The translations under genes were made by a program, and so were the position numbers. Below, piece after piece: positions 18,241 to 26,187 of a stretch of 49,536 nucleotides of DNA (the first letter of the stretch is position 1; each line of letters begins with the position of its first letter). Source of the stretch: Opitutus sp. GAS368 (lineage in GTDB: Bacteria; Verrucomicrobiota; Verrucomicrobiia; Opitutales; Opitutaceae); NCBI GenBank assembly GCA_945874455.1, contig CAMCHO010000008.1:1-49536 (forward strand), in the 5' to 3' direction. The notes under the pieces are model-generated. The model had not been told where the DNA came from and did not search any database. It saw nothing but the letters and a program-made list of their open reading frames with translations.

Positions 18241-18434
18241 TTGAGTCCAGCAGCGCGCGCCTGCATGCGTCTCCCCGTGGATTCGCCCCGTCCCGATCAC
18301 TCCGCCTGGTTCACCGCTGAACTGTACCCGCATGAGGCATTGCTGCGCGGGTGGTTGCGGGCGCGGTTTCCTGCGCTGCCGGATCTCGACGACATCGTGC
18401 AGGAGACTTTCGCCCGCGTGTTGCGGGCATCCAT
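18241..18434 (+). pseudogene. Truncated ECF sigma factor gene (paralogue of the gene at position 56)
   Basis: From a TTG at 18241 the frame reads CMRLPVDSPRPDHSAWF, then PHEALLRGWLRARFPALPDL and DDIVQETFARVLRAS. This aligns without gaps to the first 70 residues of the sigma factor at position 56. A 26-nt block (18275-18300) is identical to 90-115. Homology stops at about 18434, before the rest of region 2 and all of region 4, where unrelated sequence with a transposase fragment takes over. This is a disrupted duplicate; the associated FecR and receptor genes are absent here. Confidence 0.75.
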
Positions 18435-18459
18435 ACAGCCCGAGGACATGCGAGGCGAG

Positions 18460-18832
18460 ATTCGGGCAACGCAACGCAGGCCGGATCAGCCAGCGCGTCA
18501 TGCTAATCACGCGCGGCAACTGGGCGGGCCGCTGGTCGTCGGTCCACCCGCGCCACTCGTCGCGCGTGGCCAAACACAGCGTGGCCAAATACCGGGCGGC
18601 GCTGGTGCGCGCAGCCTGGAGGCTCGAACGGCAGGGCAGATTTGGTTGGGACTTCCTGCCATCCTATAGCCCCGATTTAAACCCGATCGAGTGCGTCTGG
18701 AAACGAACCCGGCGAAACGGTCTCCACAATGCCTACTTCCCACGATTGGCCTTGGTTGCAGAATCGGTCGAAAAACAATTCGCCCGCTGGTCGGAACCGA
18801 ATGCAGAACTTACTCATCTTTGCCCGCGATGA
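18460..18832 (+). mobile_element. IS630-type transposase C-terminal fragment
   Basis: The frame ending at the TGA at 18830-18832 contains FLPSYSPDLNPIECVWKR, the C-terminal DDE block of IS630/Tc1-mariner-type transposases, including the third catalytic acid (the E of NPIE). It continues with the usual helical tail (LALVAESVEKQFARW). Upstream of about 18640 similarity is unclear, and the N-terminal HTH and first two catalytic acids are missing, so the element is dead. The sequence at about 18834-18855, ending in TA, may be the surviving right terminal repeat; I find no matching left copy. The left boundary given is approximate. Confidence 0.65.
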
Positions 18833-18844
18833 CGCGCAATCAAT

Positions 18845-18940
18845 GATGGCGGTAAGTATAGCTGGGACGCTTACATTCGAGGCAACTTCAGATACCAGAC
18901 ACGGAACACGGTCCCACTGAGCAGGAAATCTGATTTTTGA
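18845..18940 (+). other. Orphan C-terminal reading frame next to the IS relic
   Basis: A short open stretch reading ...DGGKYSWDAYIRGNFRYQTR..., then a stop at 18938-18940. It has no start of its own and ends in Phe. It may be the surviving 3' end of the gene into which the insertion sequence jumped, but it is too short to identify. Nothing else coding is visible up to the convergent gene that ends at 18956. Confidence 0.25.
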
Positions 18941-18955
18941 CGCCGCCGGGGCGCC

Positions 18956-19999
18956 TCACAACAGCGCGAGCTCTTTTTTGTTTTGGAAAATCACTCGCAC
19001 GCCCGATTCACCGAAAAACTGTTTGCAGCTTTCGGTCATTTTCTGGGTCACATTATCCACGTCCAAATCCGTCATCGGCTTCCAGGCAGGTTCCAATTCC
19101 GCCGCTTTCCCGAGCTTGGCAGTAAGGACGCTCAATTCTTTGCGGTTTTCCTCAAAGCGCACTTCTAAGGCGCGCATCACTTCCTGCGCCTTACGCAGCC
19201 GCTGGCTGACCGCCAAAAAACCCTCTTCCTTAAAAGCGCTCACTTTCCGTTTCAGCTCTTCAGCAAACGCCGCAAAGGCCACGCCGCTGGCCAGCCACGA
19301 CAAGAGCCCCCAGATTACGAGGATAAATCCCAGCAGGCCGACGGCGGCCGCGATGACCAGGGAAACGTTGATAAAAACCATCCCCAACAGCGCGACTCCC
19401 AAAGCGATCGCTGAGCCTTTCTGCGCCTTGCGCGTCCGCAAAAACGCTTCGACGCATGCGCTCTCTTTTTCGGCCTCGGCGAATTCTTCGCGGGCTTCTT
19501 CGATTTTCTTTTCGATCCCCATAGCCCGCGATTCCAGTCCGGCTTTCTCTCGGCGCAATTTCACAAATTCACCGAGAGCGTAAATGCGCTCGGGATAATG
19601 AAACGTGTCCGTCAAAGTCCGCATACTGTCTTCGCCGAGATTCAGCCGAAGATAATCAAACGTGGATTGATATTCACGAATGAGTTGAGCGTGCCGGTTC
19701 TTATCGTCACGCAAGGCCAACATTCGGGGATCGAGTCCCTCGAGTCTGAGGGCGTTATCGACGAGCATCCGGGCCCGAATCGCTGGGCTGCCGGGCGCCT
19801 CGTCGCTCAAGCCTTTCAGTCGGGAGGACAGCTCCCATAGCAGGTTGCGCGAGCGGCGCAGTTGTATTTCAGCCCGCTCCTTCGCATCGGCGGCTGCGGT
19901 GGCGTCAGGCCCAGTAGCTTTGCCGGCATCAGCTTGAAATACCTGCCACACTTCGGTGGAAGTCGCGGCCAGCTGCGTGAGCTGTTTGAGACTGATCAT
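18956..19999 (-). CDS. Unknown coiled-coil protein with two transmembrane helices, end of motility operon
   Basis: 347 aa from the ATG at 19999 (a longer frame reaches 20062 but would overlap the upstream gene). The N-terminal 190 residues are helical and charged, with a coiled coil at about 145-190 (EKKIEEAREEFAEAEKES). Two tightly spaced hydrophobic helices follow at about 197-240 (GVALLGMVFINVSLVIAAAV, then LLGFILVIWGLLSWL), then a second helical segment at about 245-305 (LRKAQEVMRALEVRFEENRK) and a soluble C-terminus. No recognised domain. It begins 11 nt after the CxC protein, in line with motA-motB, so a role in stator assembly, anchoring or motor control is plausible but unproven. Confidence 0.75.
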   Translation of the reverse strand: MISLKQLTQLAATSTEVWQVFQADAGKATGPDATAAADAKERAEIQLRRSRNLLWELSSRLKGLSDEAPGSPAIRARMLVDNALRLEGLDPRMLALRDDKNRHAQLIREYQSTFDYLRLNLGEDSMRTLTDTFHYPERIYALGEFVKLRREKAGLESRAMGIEKKIEEAREEFAEAEKESACVEAFLRTRKAQKGSAIALGVALLGMVFINVSLVIAAAVGLLGFILVIWGLLSWLASGVAFAAFAEELKRKVSAFKEEGFLAVSQRLRKAQEVMRALEVRFEENRKELSVLTAKLGKAAELEPAWKPMTDLDVDNVTQKMTESCKQFFGESGVRVIFQNKKELALL

Positions 20000-20010
20000 C
20001 GCAGCGACGT

Positions 20011-20262
20011 TTAACGCGCGCCCGTCGTGTACCGACAATCGATCTCCACGATTTTGCCGCATTCACACGTCACGATCAATGTTGTGATCACGTCACCCTC
20101 GCGGACGCATTGGACCGAAGAGGCCCCGGCTTTCGGCGCAGCAGCGCTGGGCGGCGCGCACGCGGAGGCCAAGAGCGATAGGCCCGAGGGCGCTTCGACC
20201 TCGACGGGATTCGGCGAATCCAAAACGGCAACGCCCGTTCGGCCAGATAGAAAGGACTTCAT
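20011..20262 (-). CDS. Small CxC-motif protein coupled to motB, unknown
   Basis: 83 aa; its ATG overlaps the motB stop (ATGA). The N-terminal half is Pro/Ala/Ser-rich and probably disordered. The C-terminal 35 residues hold VQCVREGDVITTLIVTCECG, then KIVEIDCRY, with cysteines in a C-x15-C-x-C-x7-C pattern that could bind a metal ion such as zinc. I do not recognise the family. Coupling to motB suggests co-production with the stator. Confidence 0.7.
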   Translation of the reverse strand: MKSFLSGRTGVAVLDSPNPVEVEAPSGLSLLASACAPPSAAAPKAGASSVQCVREGDVITTLIVTCECGKIVEIDCRYTTGAR

Positions 20263-21035
20263 GGTTTTACTTTTTCGACCGGTTTTTCCGGCGCGGGGTC
20301 ACCGAGTTTTCGGTTACCGACAGAGAGTTTAATTTCTACGCGGTGGTCGTTTTCGGGATCGTTCTTGTCGGCCTTGGCCGGGCGGGTGTCGCCAAAGGAC
20401 GCCACCCGTTCGAATTGTTCGCCGGCGACGGCGACATTCGCCATGAGCCGGCGGACATTGTTGGCGCGATCGCCCGAGAGTTCCCACGCCGAGTAAGCCG
20501 GGGATAACATTTTTAAACCACTGCGGGAGTGACCTTCGATGGACACGCGGAAAGCGTGGCGATCGACCAGCCAGGCAAGATTTTGAAAAACGAAATCCCC
20601 CCACTGCGAGAGTTCGGCGGAGGCTTCACCTTGGAAGAGCGGTTTGCGGGGCCGATCATAGAGCGTAATCAACACGCCGTCGTTGGAAACGACCACATCA
20701 ACCGGCCGGTTGGGATCCTCCGATTTCACGTTGATCATACCGTAAAAGCCCATCGCGATAGCGTTGAGATTTTTTTGTTCGGCCGCGGCAGCTTTGGCCG
20801 CGTTTTCCTTGATAGTTTTGGCGTTTATGTCACGCACGGCCGCCTCTTTGGCCTGGTCTTTGAGTACGCCGGTGGTCCAGGGCATTCGGATTTTGGGCGG
20901 TTCCCTAAAATACTTAGCAACCCCCTCCAATAATTCAGGCTTCAGGCTCATGAGCCACATACACAAAAAGAACGCCATCATCGCGGTCATAAAGTCCGCA
21001 AAGGCCACCTTCCACGCTCCACCGCTTCCAGCCAT
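20259..21035 (-). CDS. motB: Flagellar motor stator protein MotB
   Basis: 258 aa. The N-terminal WKVAFADFMTAMMAFFLCMW block is the MotB plug/transmembrane signature, with the ion-carrying Asp14. The C-terminal OmpA-like peptidoglycan-binding domain (about 125-240) keeps the YSAWELSGDRANNVRRL helix and NDHRVEIKL. The normally strongly conserved GHTD reads GHSRSG, so the usual Asp is replaced. The tail is Lys/Pro-rich. It is 24 nt downstream of motA and overlaps the CxC gene. Together with MotA it forms the ion-driven stator anchored to the cell wall; proton or sodium use cannot be decided from sequence alone. Confidence 0.95.
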   Translation of the reverse strand: MAGSGGAWKVAFADFMTAMMAFFLCMWLMSLKPELLEGVAKYFREPPKIRMPWTTGVLKDQAKEAAVRDINAKTIKENAAKAAAAEQKNLNAIAMGFYGMINVKSEDPNRPVDVVVSNDGVLITLYDRPRKPLFQGEASAELSQWGDFVFQNLAWLVDRHAFRVSIEGHSRSGLKMLSPAYSAWELSGDRANNVRRLMANVAVAGEQFERVASFGDTRPAKADKNDPENDHRVEIKLSVGNRKLGDPAPEKPVEKVKP

Positions 21036-21059
21036 GATATTTAAGGGCGTTGAGGTTGG

Positions 21060-21935
21060 TTATTTAGCCGCGGCACCGCCACGCAGGGCGGCTTCCAAGG
21101 CTTCCGCCGAGGGTTGCACGGAGTGATCCAGCGAGCGGCGCGCCAACTCGGCCGCGGTCAACGGCGCCATGCCTTTGGCAAAAGCCACCACCGCGATTTT
21201 GGTGCAACGCAGGTATTGGATATAACCTTCGTTCAAACCCCGGATACTACTGGCTAAAGGATTGGCAAAACCATAAGCGGCGAACACTCCCAACATCGTT
21301 CCGGAAAGAGCTGCGGCCACCTTTTCTCCGACCACAGCAGGTCCATCATTAATTGCTCCCATCGTATGAATGATGCCCATAACCGCTGCCACAATACCGA
21401 TACCCGGCAAAGAGTCCCCCGCAAAATTCAAAACATGAGCCGAGTGCTCCGCCTCACGGGTTTTAGTCTCAATATCCATATCAATCACACCCTCAAGCTG
21501 ATCTGGCTTGATTCGTCCGTCGACCAGAGGCTTTAGACTATCGACGATAAAAGCGAGACGGTCCGGGGAGGCCAGCACGGTAGGATATTTACGGAAAATA
21601 GAGCTCTGGGTCGGAGCAGAAACATGCTCTTCCAATGCAAGCAATCCACTTTTGCGACCGGCCTGGAACAGCTCATAGAGTGCCCCGATCAACTCGAAGT
21701 AATGAGTCTTGCCGATCGTTTTACCCGTCATGACTTGGATGATCTTGCTCAGCGTGTCCTTCAAAACATGCAGCGGAGTCGCGATTAAGACCGCACCTAA
21801 AGTAATCCCGAAAATGGCGACGAGCTCGGCGGGATGGAGCAAATGCATGACCATTCCTATCTCCCAGCTATGCCCCATGATGAACGAAATCACCGTACAG
21901 CTCAATACCACTGCGAGTCCTATAATAATAAGCAT
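21060..21935 (-). CDS. motA: Flagellar motor stator protein MotA
   Basis: 291 aa with four hydrophobic segments. Helices 1-2 are at the N-terminus (MLIIIGLAVVLSCTVISFIM; ELVAIFGITLGAVLI). A cytoplasmic loop follows, containing the FRKYPTVLASPDRLAFIVDS stretch. Helices 3-4 carry the conserved prolines in DSLPGIGIVAAVMGI and GFANPLASSI, which are needed for stator gating in characterised MotA. It begins 8 nt after fliA. It assembles around MotB and pushes on FliG. Confidence 0.96.
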   Translation of the reverse strand: MLIIIGLAVVLSCTVISFIMGHSWEIGMVMHLLHPAELVAIFGITLGAVLIATPLHVLKDTLSKIIQVMTGKTIGKTHYFELIGALYELFQAGRKSGLLALEEHVSAPTQSSIFRKYPTVLASPDRLAFIVDSLKPLVDGRIKPDQLEGVIDMDIETKTREAEHSAHVLNFAGDSLPGIGIVAAVMGIIHTMGAINDGPAVVGEKVAAALSGTMLGVFAAYGFANPLASSIRGLNEGYIQYLRCTKIAVVAFAKGMAPLTAAELARRSLDHSVQPSAEALEAALRGGAAAK

Positions 21936-21943
21936 ATAAAATC

Positions 21944-22726
21944 CTATTTATTTTGATTACGTTCGATAAAGCTACGCAGCGCTAGGATCGCCTGCGTGTG
22001 GATCTGACTAATCCGGGCCTCCGTCAAATCCATCGCCTCGGCTATTTCAGCGAGCCGCAGTCCTTCAAAATGGTACAACGCCAGCACTTTTCGCTGCGTC
22101 TCGGGCAACATCTCAATGCGGTCGGCCACTAAACGCCACAATTCAGCCCGCTCTAAGCCCGCAGAGGCCGGTTCCAGATTTTCGTCGGCGATCGTCTCGT
22201 GCAGCTTGAATCCGTCCCCGTCTTCATACGCCGACGCATCGATGTTGATAAAGGTGACCGGGCTGGATTCCAGCAGCCACGCTTCGTACTCAGCGGGTGT
22301 CAGCTGCAATTGACGCTGGATCTCTTCTGCCGTCGCCGCGCGTTGGTGCTTCTGCTCCAACTCAGCGATCGCATCCTTTAATTTACGCGCCTTGGCCCGG
22401 GTCCGACGGGGACACCAATCCAAGCGCCTCAATTCATCAAGAATCGCTCCGCGGATTCTAGTATACGCATACCCAGCAAAGGTCCGGCCCTCTTGCGGGA
22501 CGTACCGCTGCGACGCCGCGATCAAACCCATCACCCCCATCGAATGGAGGTCATCAGCATCAATGTGCGGGGGCAGGCTCATCTTGATCCGACCGACGAC
22601 CTGACGCACCAATGGCAGGTGCTCCTCGATTAAGGCCATCGAAGCACCGGTCGTCTGTTGGTAGGCCTTGTACGCCATCGGCGAAATCGGTGGCGGAGGC
22701 GTATCGGATGAAAGAGGAGGTTCCAT
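21944..22726 (-). CDS. fliA: Flagellar RNA polymerase sigma-28 factor FliA
   Basis: 260-aa sigma-70 family protein of the FliA/WhiG group. Region 2 reads LVRQVVGRIKMSLPPHIDAD, then DLHSMGVMGLIAASQRY with FAGYAYTRIRGAILDELR. Region 3 is at about 115-160, and region 4 at about 200-255 (LPETQRKVLALYHFEGLRLA, then EIAEAMDLTEARISQIH). It should transcribe late flagellar genes, none of which lie in this window. Its own transcription probably comes from the flhB promoter. An anti-sigma FlgM gene is not seen here. Confidence 0.95.
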   Translation of the reverse strand: MEPPLSSDTPPPPISPMAYKAYQQTTGASMALIEEHLPLVRQVVGRIKMSLPPHIDADDLHSMGVMGLIAASQRYVPQEGRTFAGYAYTRIRGAILDELRRLDWCPRRTRAKARKLKDAIAELEQKHQRAATAEEIQRQLQLTPAEYEAWLLESSPVTFINIDASAYEDGDGFKLHETIADENLEPASAGLERAELWRLVADRIEMLPETQRKVLALYHFEGLRLAEIAEAMDLTEARISQIHTQAILALRSFIERNQNK

Positions 22727-22753
22727 GGTTTTACCCTCGGTTAATCAACACGT

Positions 22754-23020
22754 TCATTTCTTAGCTTTGGCGACCACAGTTTCACCTTTTTTTTGACGAT
22801 TGGCCTTGGAGGCGGCCTCGGCCGCCGCGCGTTTTACGGCGACGGTGATCCGCATCGCACCCAAAACATGATTCCAAAACCAATGACCCGCGAGTCCGCC
22901 CACTACGGCGGCGATACAAGCATCCCGCACGACCAACGCGATAGTCCGATCAGCCCAAAGGCCGGCCAAAAAGACCATCGTGAAGAAAACAAAACCGAAC
23001 ACCAAAAATATGTAGCGCAT
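22754..23020 (-). CDS. Small two-helix membrane protein in the flhG position, unknown
   Basis: 88 aa with two hydrophobic segments (about 3-22, YIFLVFGFVFFTMVFLAGLW; and about 28-50) and a basic Lys/Ala-rich C-terminal tail (KRAAAEAASKANRQKKGE...). It sits between flhF and fliA, the slot in which many bacteria encode the MinD-like ATPase FlhG; it has no relation to FlhG. The spacing to both neighbours (5 and 27 nt) shows that it belongs to the operon. Function unknown; the basic tail could face the cytoplasm and contact nucleic acid, lipid or the divergent FlhF. Confidence 0.7.
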   Translation of the reverse strand: MRYIFLVFGFVFFTMVFLAGLWADRTIALVVRDACIAAVVGGLAGHWFWNHVLGAMRITVAVKRAAAEAASKANRQKKGETVVAKAKK

Positions 23021-23025
23021 ACGAA

Positions 23026-24054
23026 TCAGCTCTTGCCCAAGGTTTTTTTGGCGAGGAAATCGAGCGGATCGACGCCAATGGGGCCAAGCAAGTTGCCGTC
23101 ATGCGAGAAGAAAAGGGGACGCATTTCTCCCTCGAGCAAAATTTCCCAAAGTTTACCCACATCTTTAGCCTCGTCCAGGTGCGTGAGCACCACGTGGGTA
23201 GCCCCGAGCGAACGGCCCGATCTCAAACCAGCACGCAGGCTTTCGATTTCATACGCGGCATTCAACACGAGCACCCGCGTCTCGATCGCTTGTTGCCTCA
23301 ACAAATCAGCCAACTGCGGCGTTTCGTCGCCCGCGGCCGCGCCGAAGCAAGGCACATCCCAGTAAACGCGCGCGTCCTCATCACTTACCCGCTGATCCGG
23401 CGTATAGTGAGTCAGCCCCACACCCACCGCATCGCAAAATACTTCCAACTCGAGACAGGGATTGGGCCGGCTAAATTCCACATGGCACACGCGGCACTTG
23501 GTGCCCTGCTGAAACACTTCCCACGTCAGCCATTGCCCGAGCGCCAACGATTTGTCAGCCTGCGAACTACCGATAAAAACCACCCGCTGACTGAGCGGCG
23601 CCGCCGGAAATGCTCCCACCAATTGCCGTAATTCGCGCACAAATTCCGCCAGCGCATCACCCAAAGGCTTCTCGACGGAGATCGACCAACGCCGCTCCGT
23701 TTCCACGCGCCACAGCAGCGCTTCGGAAAATCCCGCCGCCTTCAGCGCAGCCCGCAAATCCACGGGCCGGCTCCCTCGAGCCAACCCAGCCGCATACGTC
23801 GCACTCAACACCCCCGGCACCGGAGGCGCTAGCGCCACCTCCCTCGCCGATTCGGGCGCCGCGAGCTCAGCGATGACTTCCAGTTTAGCTCCGCTGAAAA
23901 TACGTTGGAGAAAGCTCTGACGCAGGGGCCGCACCGAGAGCACGCGCGCCTCGGGCCCCAACTGCGATTTGAGCACCGCAAGCGCCTCGTTTACGGAGCG
24001 TACGATGAACCGGTAGGTGCCCGGCGTGGGAGATTTGAGAGCAGATGAAGCCAT
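23026..24054 (-). CDS. flhF: Divergent FlhF-like SRP-type GTPase with degenerate nucleotide site
   Basis: 342 aa from the ATG at 24054, 4 nt after flhA (a longer frame reaches 24084). The N-terminus (YRFIVRSVNEALAVLKSQLG, PEARVLSVR) is the FlhF B-domain signature. The NG-like C-terminal half keeps the fold (THVVLTHLDEAKDVGKLWEI resembles the G4 region) but lacks the active motifs. The P-loop reads GSSQADKS instead of GxxxxGK[ST], the DTYR region is HVEFSRPNP, and the DTAGR motif is absent. FlhF normally places the flagellum and supports FliF assembly in a GTP-controlled way; this copy is probably a poor nucleotide binder. Position between flhA and fliA supports the name. Confidence 0.8.
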   Translation of the reverse strand: MASSALKSPTPGTYRFIVRSVNEALAVLKSQLGPEARVLSVRPLRQSFLQRIFSGAKLEVIAELAAPESAREVALAPPVPGVLSATYAAGLARGSRPVDLRAALKAAGFSEALLWRVETERRWSISVEKPLGDALAEFVRELRQLVGAFPAAPLSQRVVFIGSSQADKSLALGQWLTWEVFQQGTKCRVCHVEFSRPNPCLELEVFCDAVGVGLTHYTPDQRVSDEDARVYWDVPCFGAAAGDETPQLADLLRQQAIETRVLVLNAAYEIESLRAGLRSGRSLGATHVVLTHLDEAKDVGKLWEILLEGEMRPLFFSHDGNLLGPIGVDPLDFLAKKTLGKS

Positions 24055-24058
24055 GGGA

Positions 24059-26182
24059 TTAAGCCGCCGCACGGGCCGTTTCAACCGGCGCCGAGATTAT
24101 CCCGGCATTCTCGATCTGGTAAGTCCCCGGTATTTCTTGGAAAGACACGACCGAGAGCCGCGGGAACGTCGGCTCCAGGAAACGCCGCAACGCCAACCGC
24201 AACTCGGCGCCCACCGCGATGCACGGCGCGCTGCCGCCGGCGGCGAATTCCGTCTGCTTGGCGTTGATCCCTTGGAGTAAATGCGCGCTCAACGCCGGAT
24301 CGAGTGCCAGACCGTAGTCAGCCGCCGTCCGATGGATTTTGGCGACCAGCTCTTTTTCGAGGCGCAAATCGAGCGTCAATGCCCGCACCGTACCCGGAGC
24401 CGACTCCAGCAACGGCACAAAATAAGGCCCCAGCCGGCGCCGCACCAATTCGCTCAAATCGTCAGGATTCTTCGTCAAGACCGCGTAATCGGCGATCCCT
24501 TCCAAGATCAACGGCAGATTGAGAATCGGTACATTTTCACGGAGCAAATTTTGCAACACACGCTGGATGATACCGAGATTGACCAAGTCCGGCAACAACT
24601 CGCTGACGAGCGCCGGATGCGATTGCTTCACATGATCGATCAACGACTGCACATCTTGCCGGCCGAGTAAGACATGGGCGTTCGACTTCAAAATTTCGGA
24701 GAGATGCGTGACGATGATCGAGGCGCAATCCACCACCGAGTAACCGTTGATTTCCGCATTCTTCTTTTCGGCTTCTTCAATCCACACCGCCGCCAGCCCG
24801 AAGACCGGCTCCTGACACGCGACACCCCGCAATTGTACGCGACTGCCCGATACATTCATCGCCATCCAGCGACCCATCATGAGCGAACCACGCCCCACGA
24901 TCCGGCCACGCAAAAGAAAACGGTACTCGCCACTCGCAAGCTCTAGATTGTCGCGCACCGCCACCTGCGGCACGATGACACCCAATTCGCGGGCTAAGGT
25001 TTTGCGCACGCCGGTGATGCGCGCGGGTAAGTCGCCACCTTGCTTCTGATCCGCTAAACCCACCAGGCCGAAGCCCACTTCCACCGCAAACACATCGACG
25101 TCGATCAAGCGACGCACTTCCTCCACCGAGCCACTCTTGGGCGGCGCGGCTTCTTTATCCTTGGCCTTCTCAGCGGCGGTCTTGGCGACCGGTTCCACCT
25201 CAGGCGCGACCTCCGGAAGTTTATAGCCAATATAGAGAAAAAATCCGCCCATCAAACCGAGCGGCAAGAGGGGCAACCCCGGCATGAAGCCCATGAGTAA
25301 CATCACCGCGCCGACCATCTTCAACGCAACCGGATATCGCACCAGTTGGCCGCCGACCTGTTGACCCAGGTCGCCGTTATCCGCCGCCCGGGTGACCAGC
25401 AAACCCGCAGCCACCGAAATCACCAGCGCTGGAATTTGCGTCACCAGACCATCACCGATCGACAGCAACGTGAATTTTTGCAGCGACTCCATCAGCGACA
25501 AATCCATCTGCAACACACCGATCATGAAGCCACCCAAAATATTCACCAAGGTGATCAAAATACCCGCGATCGCTTCACCACGCACAAACTTCGACGAACC
25601 GTCCATCGCGCCGTAAAAATCCGCTTCCCGTTGCACTTTGAGCCGCCGAGCCGTGGCCGTAGACTCATCAATCGTCCCCGCGTTCAGCTCTGCATCGATC
25701 GCCATCTGTTTACCCGGCAACGCATCCAAGGTAAACCGCGCCGACACTTCTGCGATCCGGCCCGCGCCCTTGGTAATGACGACAAAGTTAATCACGACCA
25801 AAATCACGAATACCACGAAGCCGACCACGTAATTACCCTGAATCACGATCTTGCCGAACGCATCGATGATGTGGCCAGCTTCACCCCTCGTCAGCACCAA
25901 GCGCGTCGAACAGATGTTCAGAGCCAAGCGGAAAAGCGTCAGGCCCAACAACACGGTCGGAAACGCCGAAAATTCTACCGGTTGGCGCACGTAAATCACC
26001 ACCAGCATGATCAACAACGACGAAGCGATGCTGAGCGCCAGCAGCATATCCATCACCACGAACGGCACCGGCAGCACCAAGAGCATGATCGTGCCAAACA
26101 ACCCGGCCGTGAAGATAAGATCGGCCCGGCCTAAAAGTTGGCGGGAAAACGTCGTTGCGGAAACGGGAACAACAGCAGCCAT
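24059..26182 (-). CDS. flhA: Flagellar export gate protein FlhA
   Basis: 707 aa, the normal FHIPEP-family length. About eight transmembrane helices fill the first 320 residues, including the conserved cytoplasmic loop (GAGRIAEVSARFTLDALPGK, QMAIDAELNAGTI, RREADFYGAMDGSSKF-type block). The soluble C-terminal half forms the ring that receives export substrates from FliI/chaperones. It begins 5 nt after flhB. The family is essential for flagellar type III secretion, and no reduction is visible. Confidence 0.97.
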   Translation of the reverse strand: MAAVVPVSATTFSRQLLGRADLIFTAGLFGTIMLLVLPVPFVVMDMLLALSIASSLLIMLVVIYVRQPVEFSAFPTVLLGLTLFRLALNICSTRLVLTRGEAGHIIDAFGKIVIQGNYVVGFVVFVILVVINFVVITKGAGRIAEVSARFTLDALPGKQMAIDAELNAGTIDESTATARRLKVQREADFYGAMDGSSKFVRGEAIAGILITLVNILGGFMIGVLQMDLSLMESLQKFTLLSIGDGLVTQIPALVISVAAGLLVTRAADNGDLGQQVGGQLVRYPVALKMVGAVMLLMGFMPGLPLLPLGLMGGFFLYIGYKLPEVAPEVEPVAKTAAEKAKDKEAAPPKSGSVEEVRRLIDVDVFAVEVGFGLVGLADQKQGGDLPARITGVRKTLARELGVIVPQVAVRDNLELASGEYRFLLRGRIVGRGSLMMGRWMAMNVSGSRVQLRGVACQEPVFGLAAVWIEEAEKKNAEINGYSVVDCASIIVTHLSEILKSNAHVLLGRQDVQSLIDHVKQSHPALVSELLPDLVNLGIIQRVLQNLLRENVPILNLPLILEGIADYAVLTKNPDDLSELVRRRLGPYFVPLLESAPGTVRALTLDLRLEKELVAKIHRTAADYGLALDPALSAHLLQGINAKQTEFAAGGSAPCIAVGAELRLALRRFLEPTFPRLSVVSFQEIPGTYQIENAGIISAPVETARAAA

Positions 26183-26187
26183 GAAAA

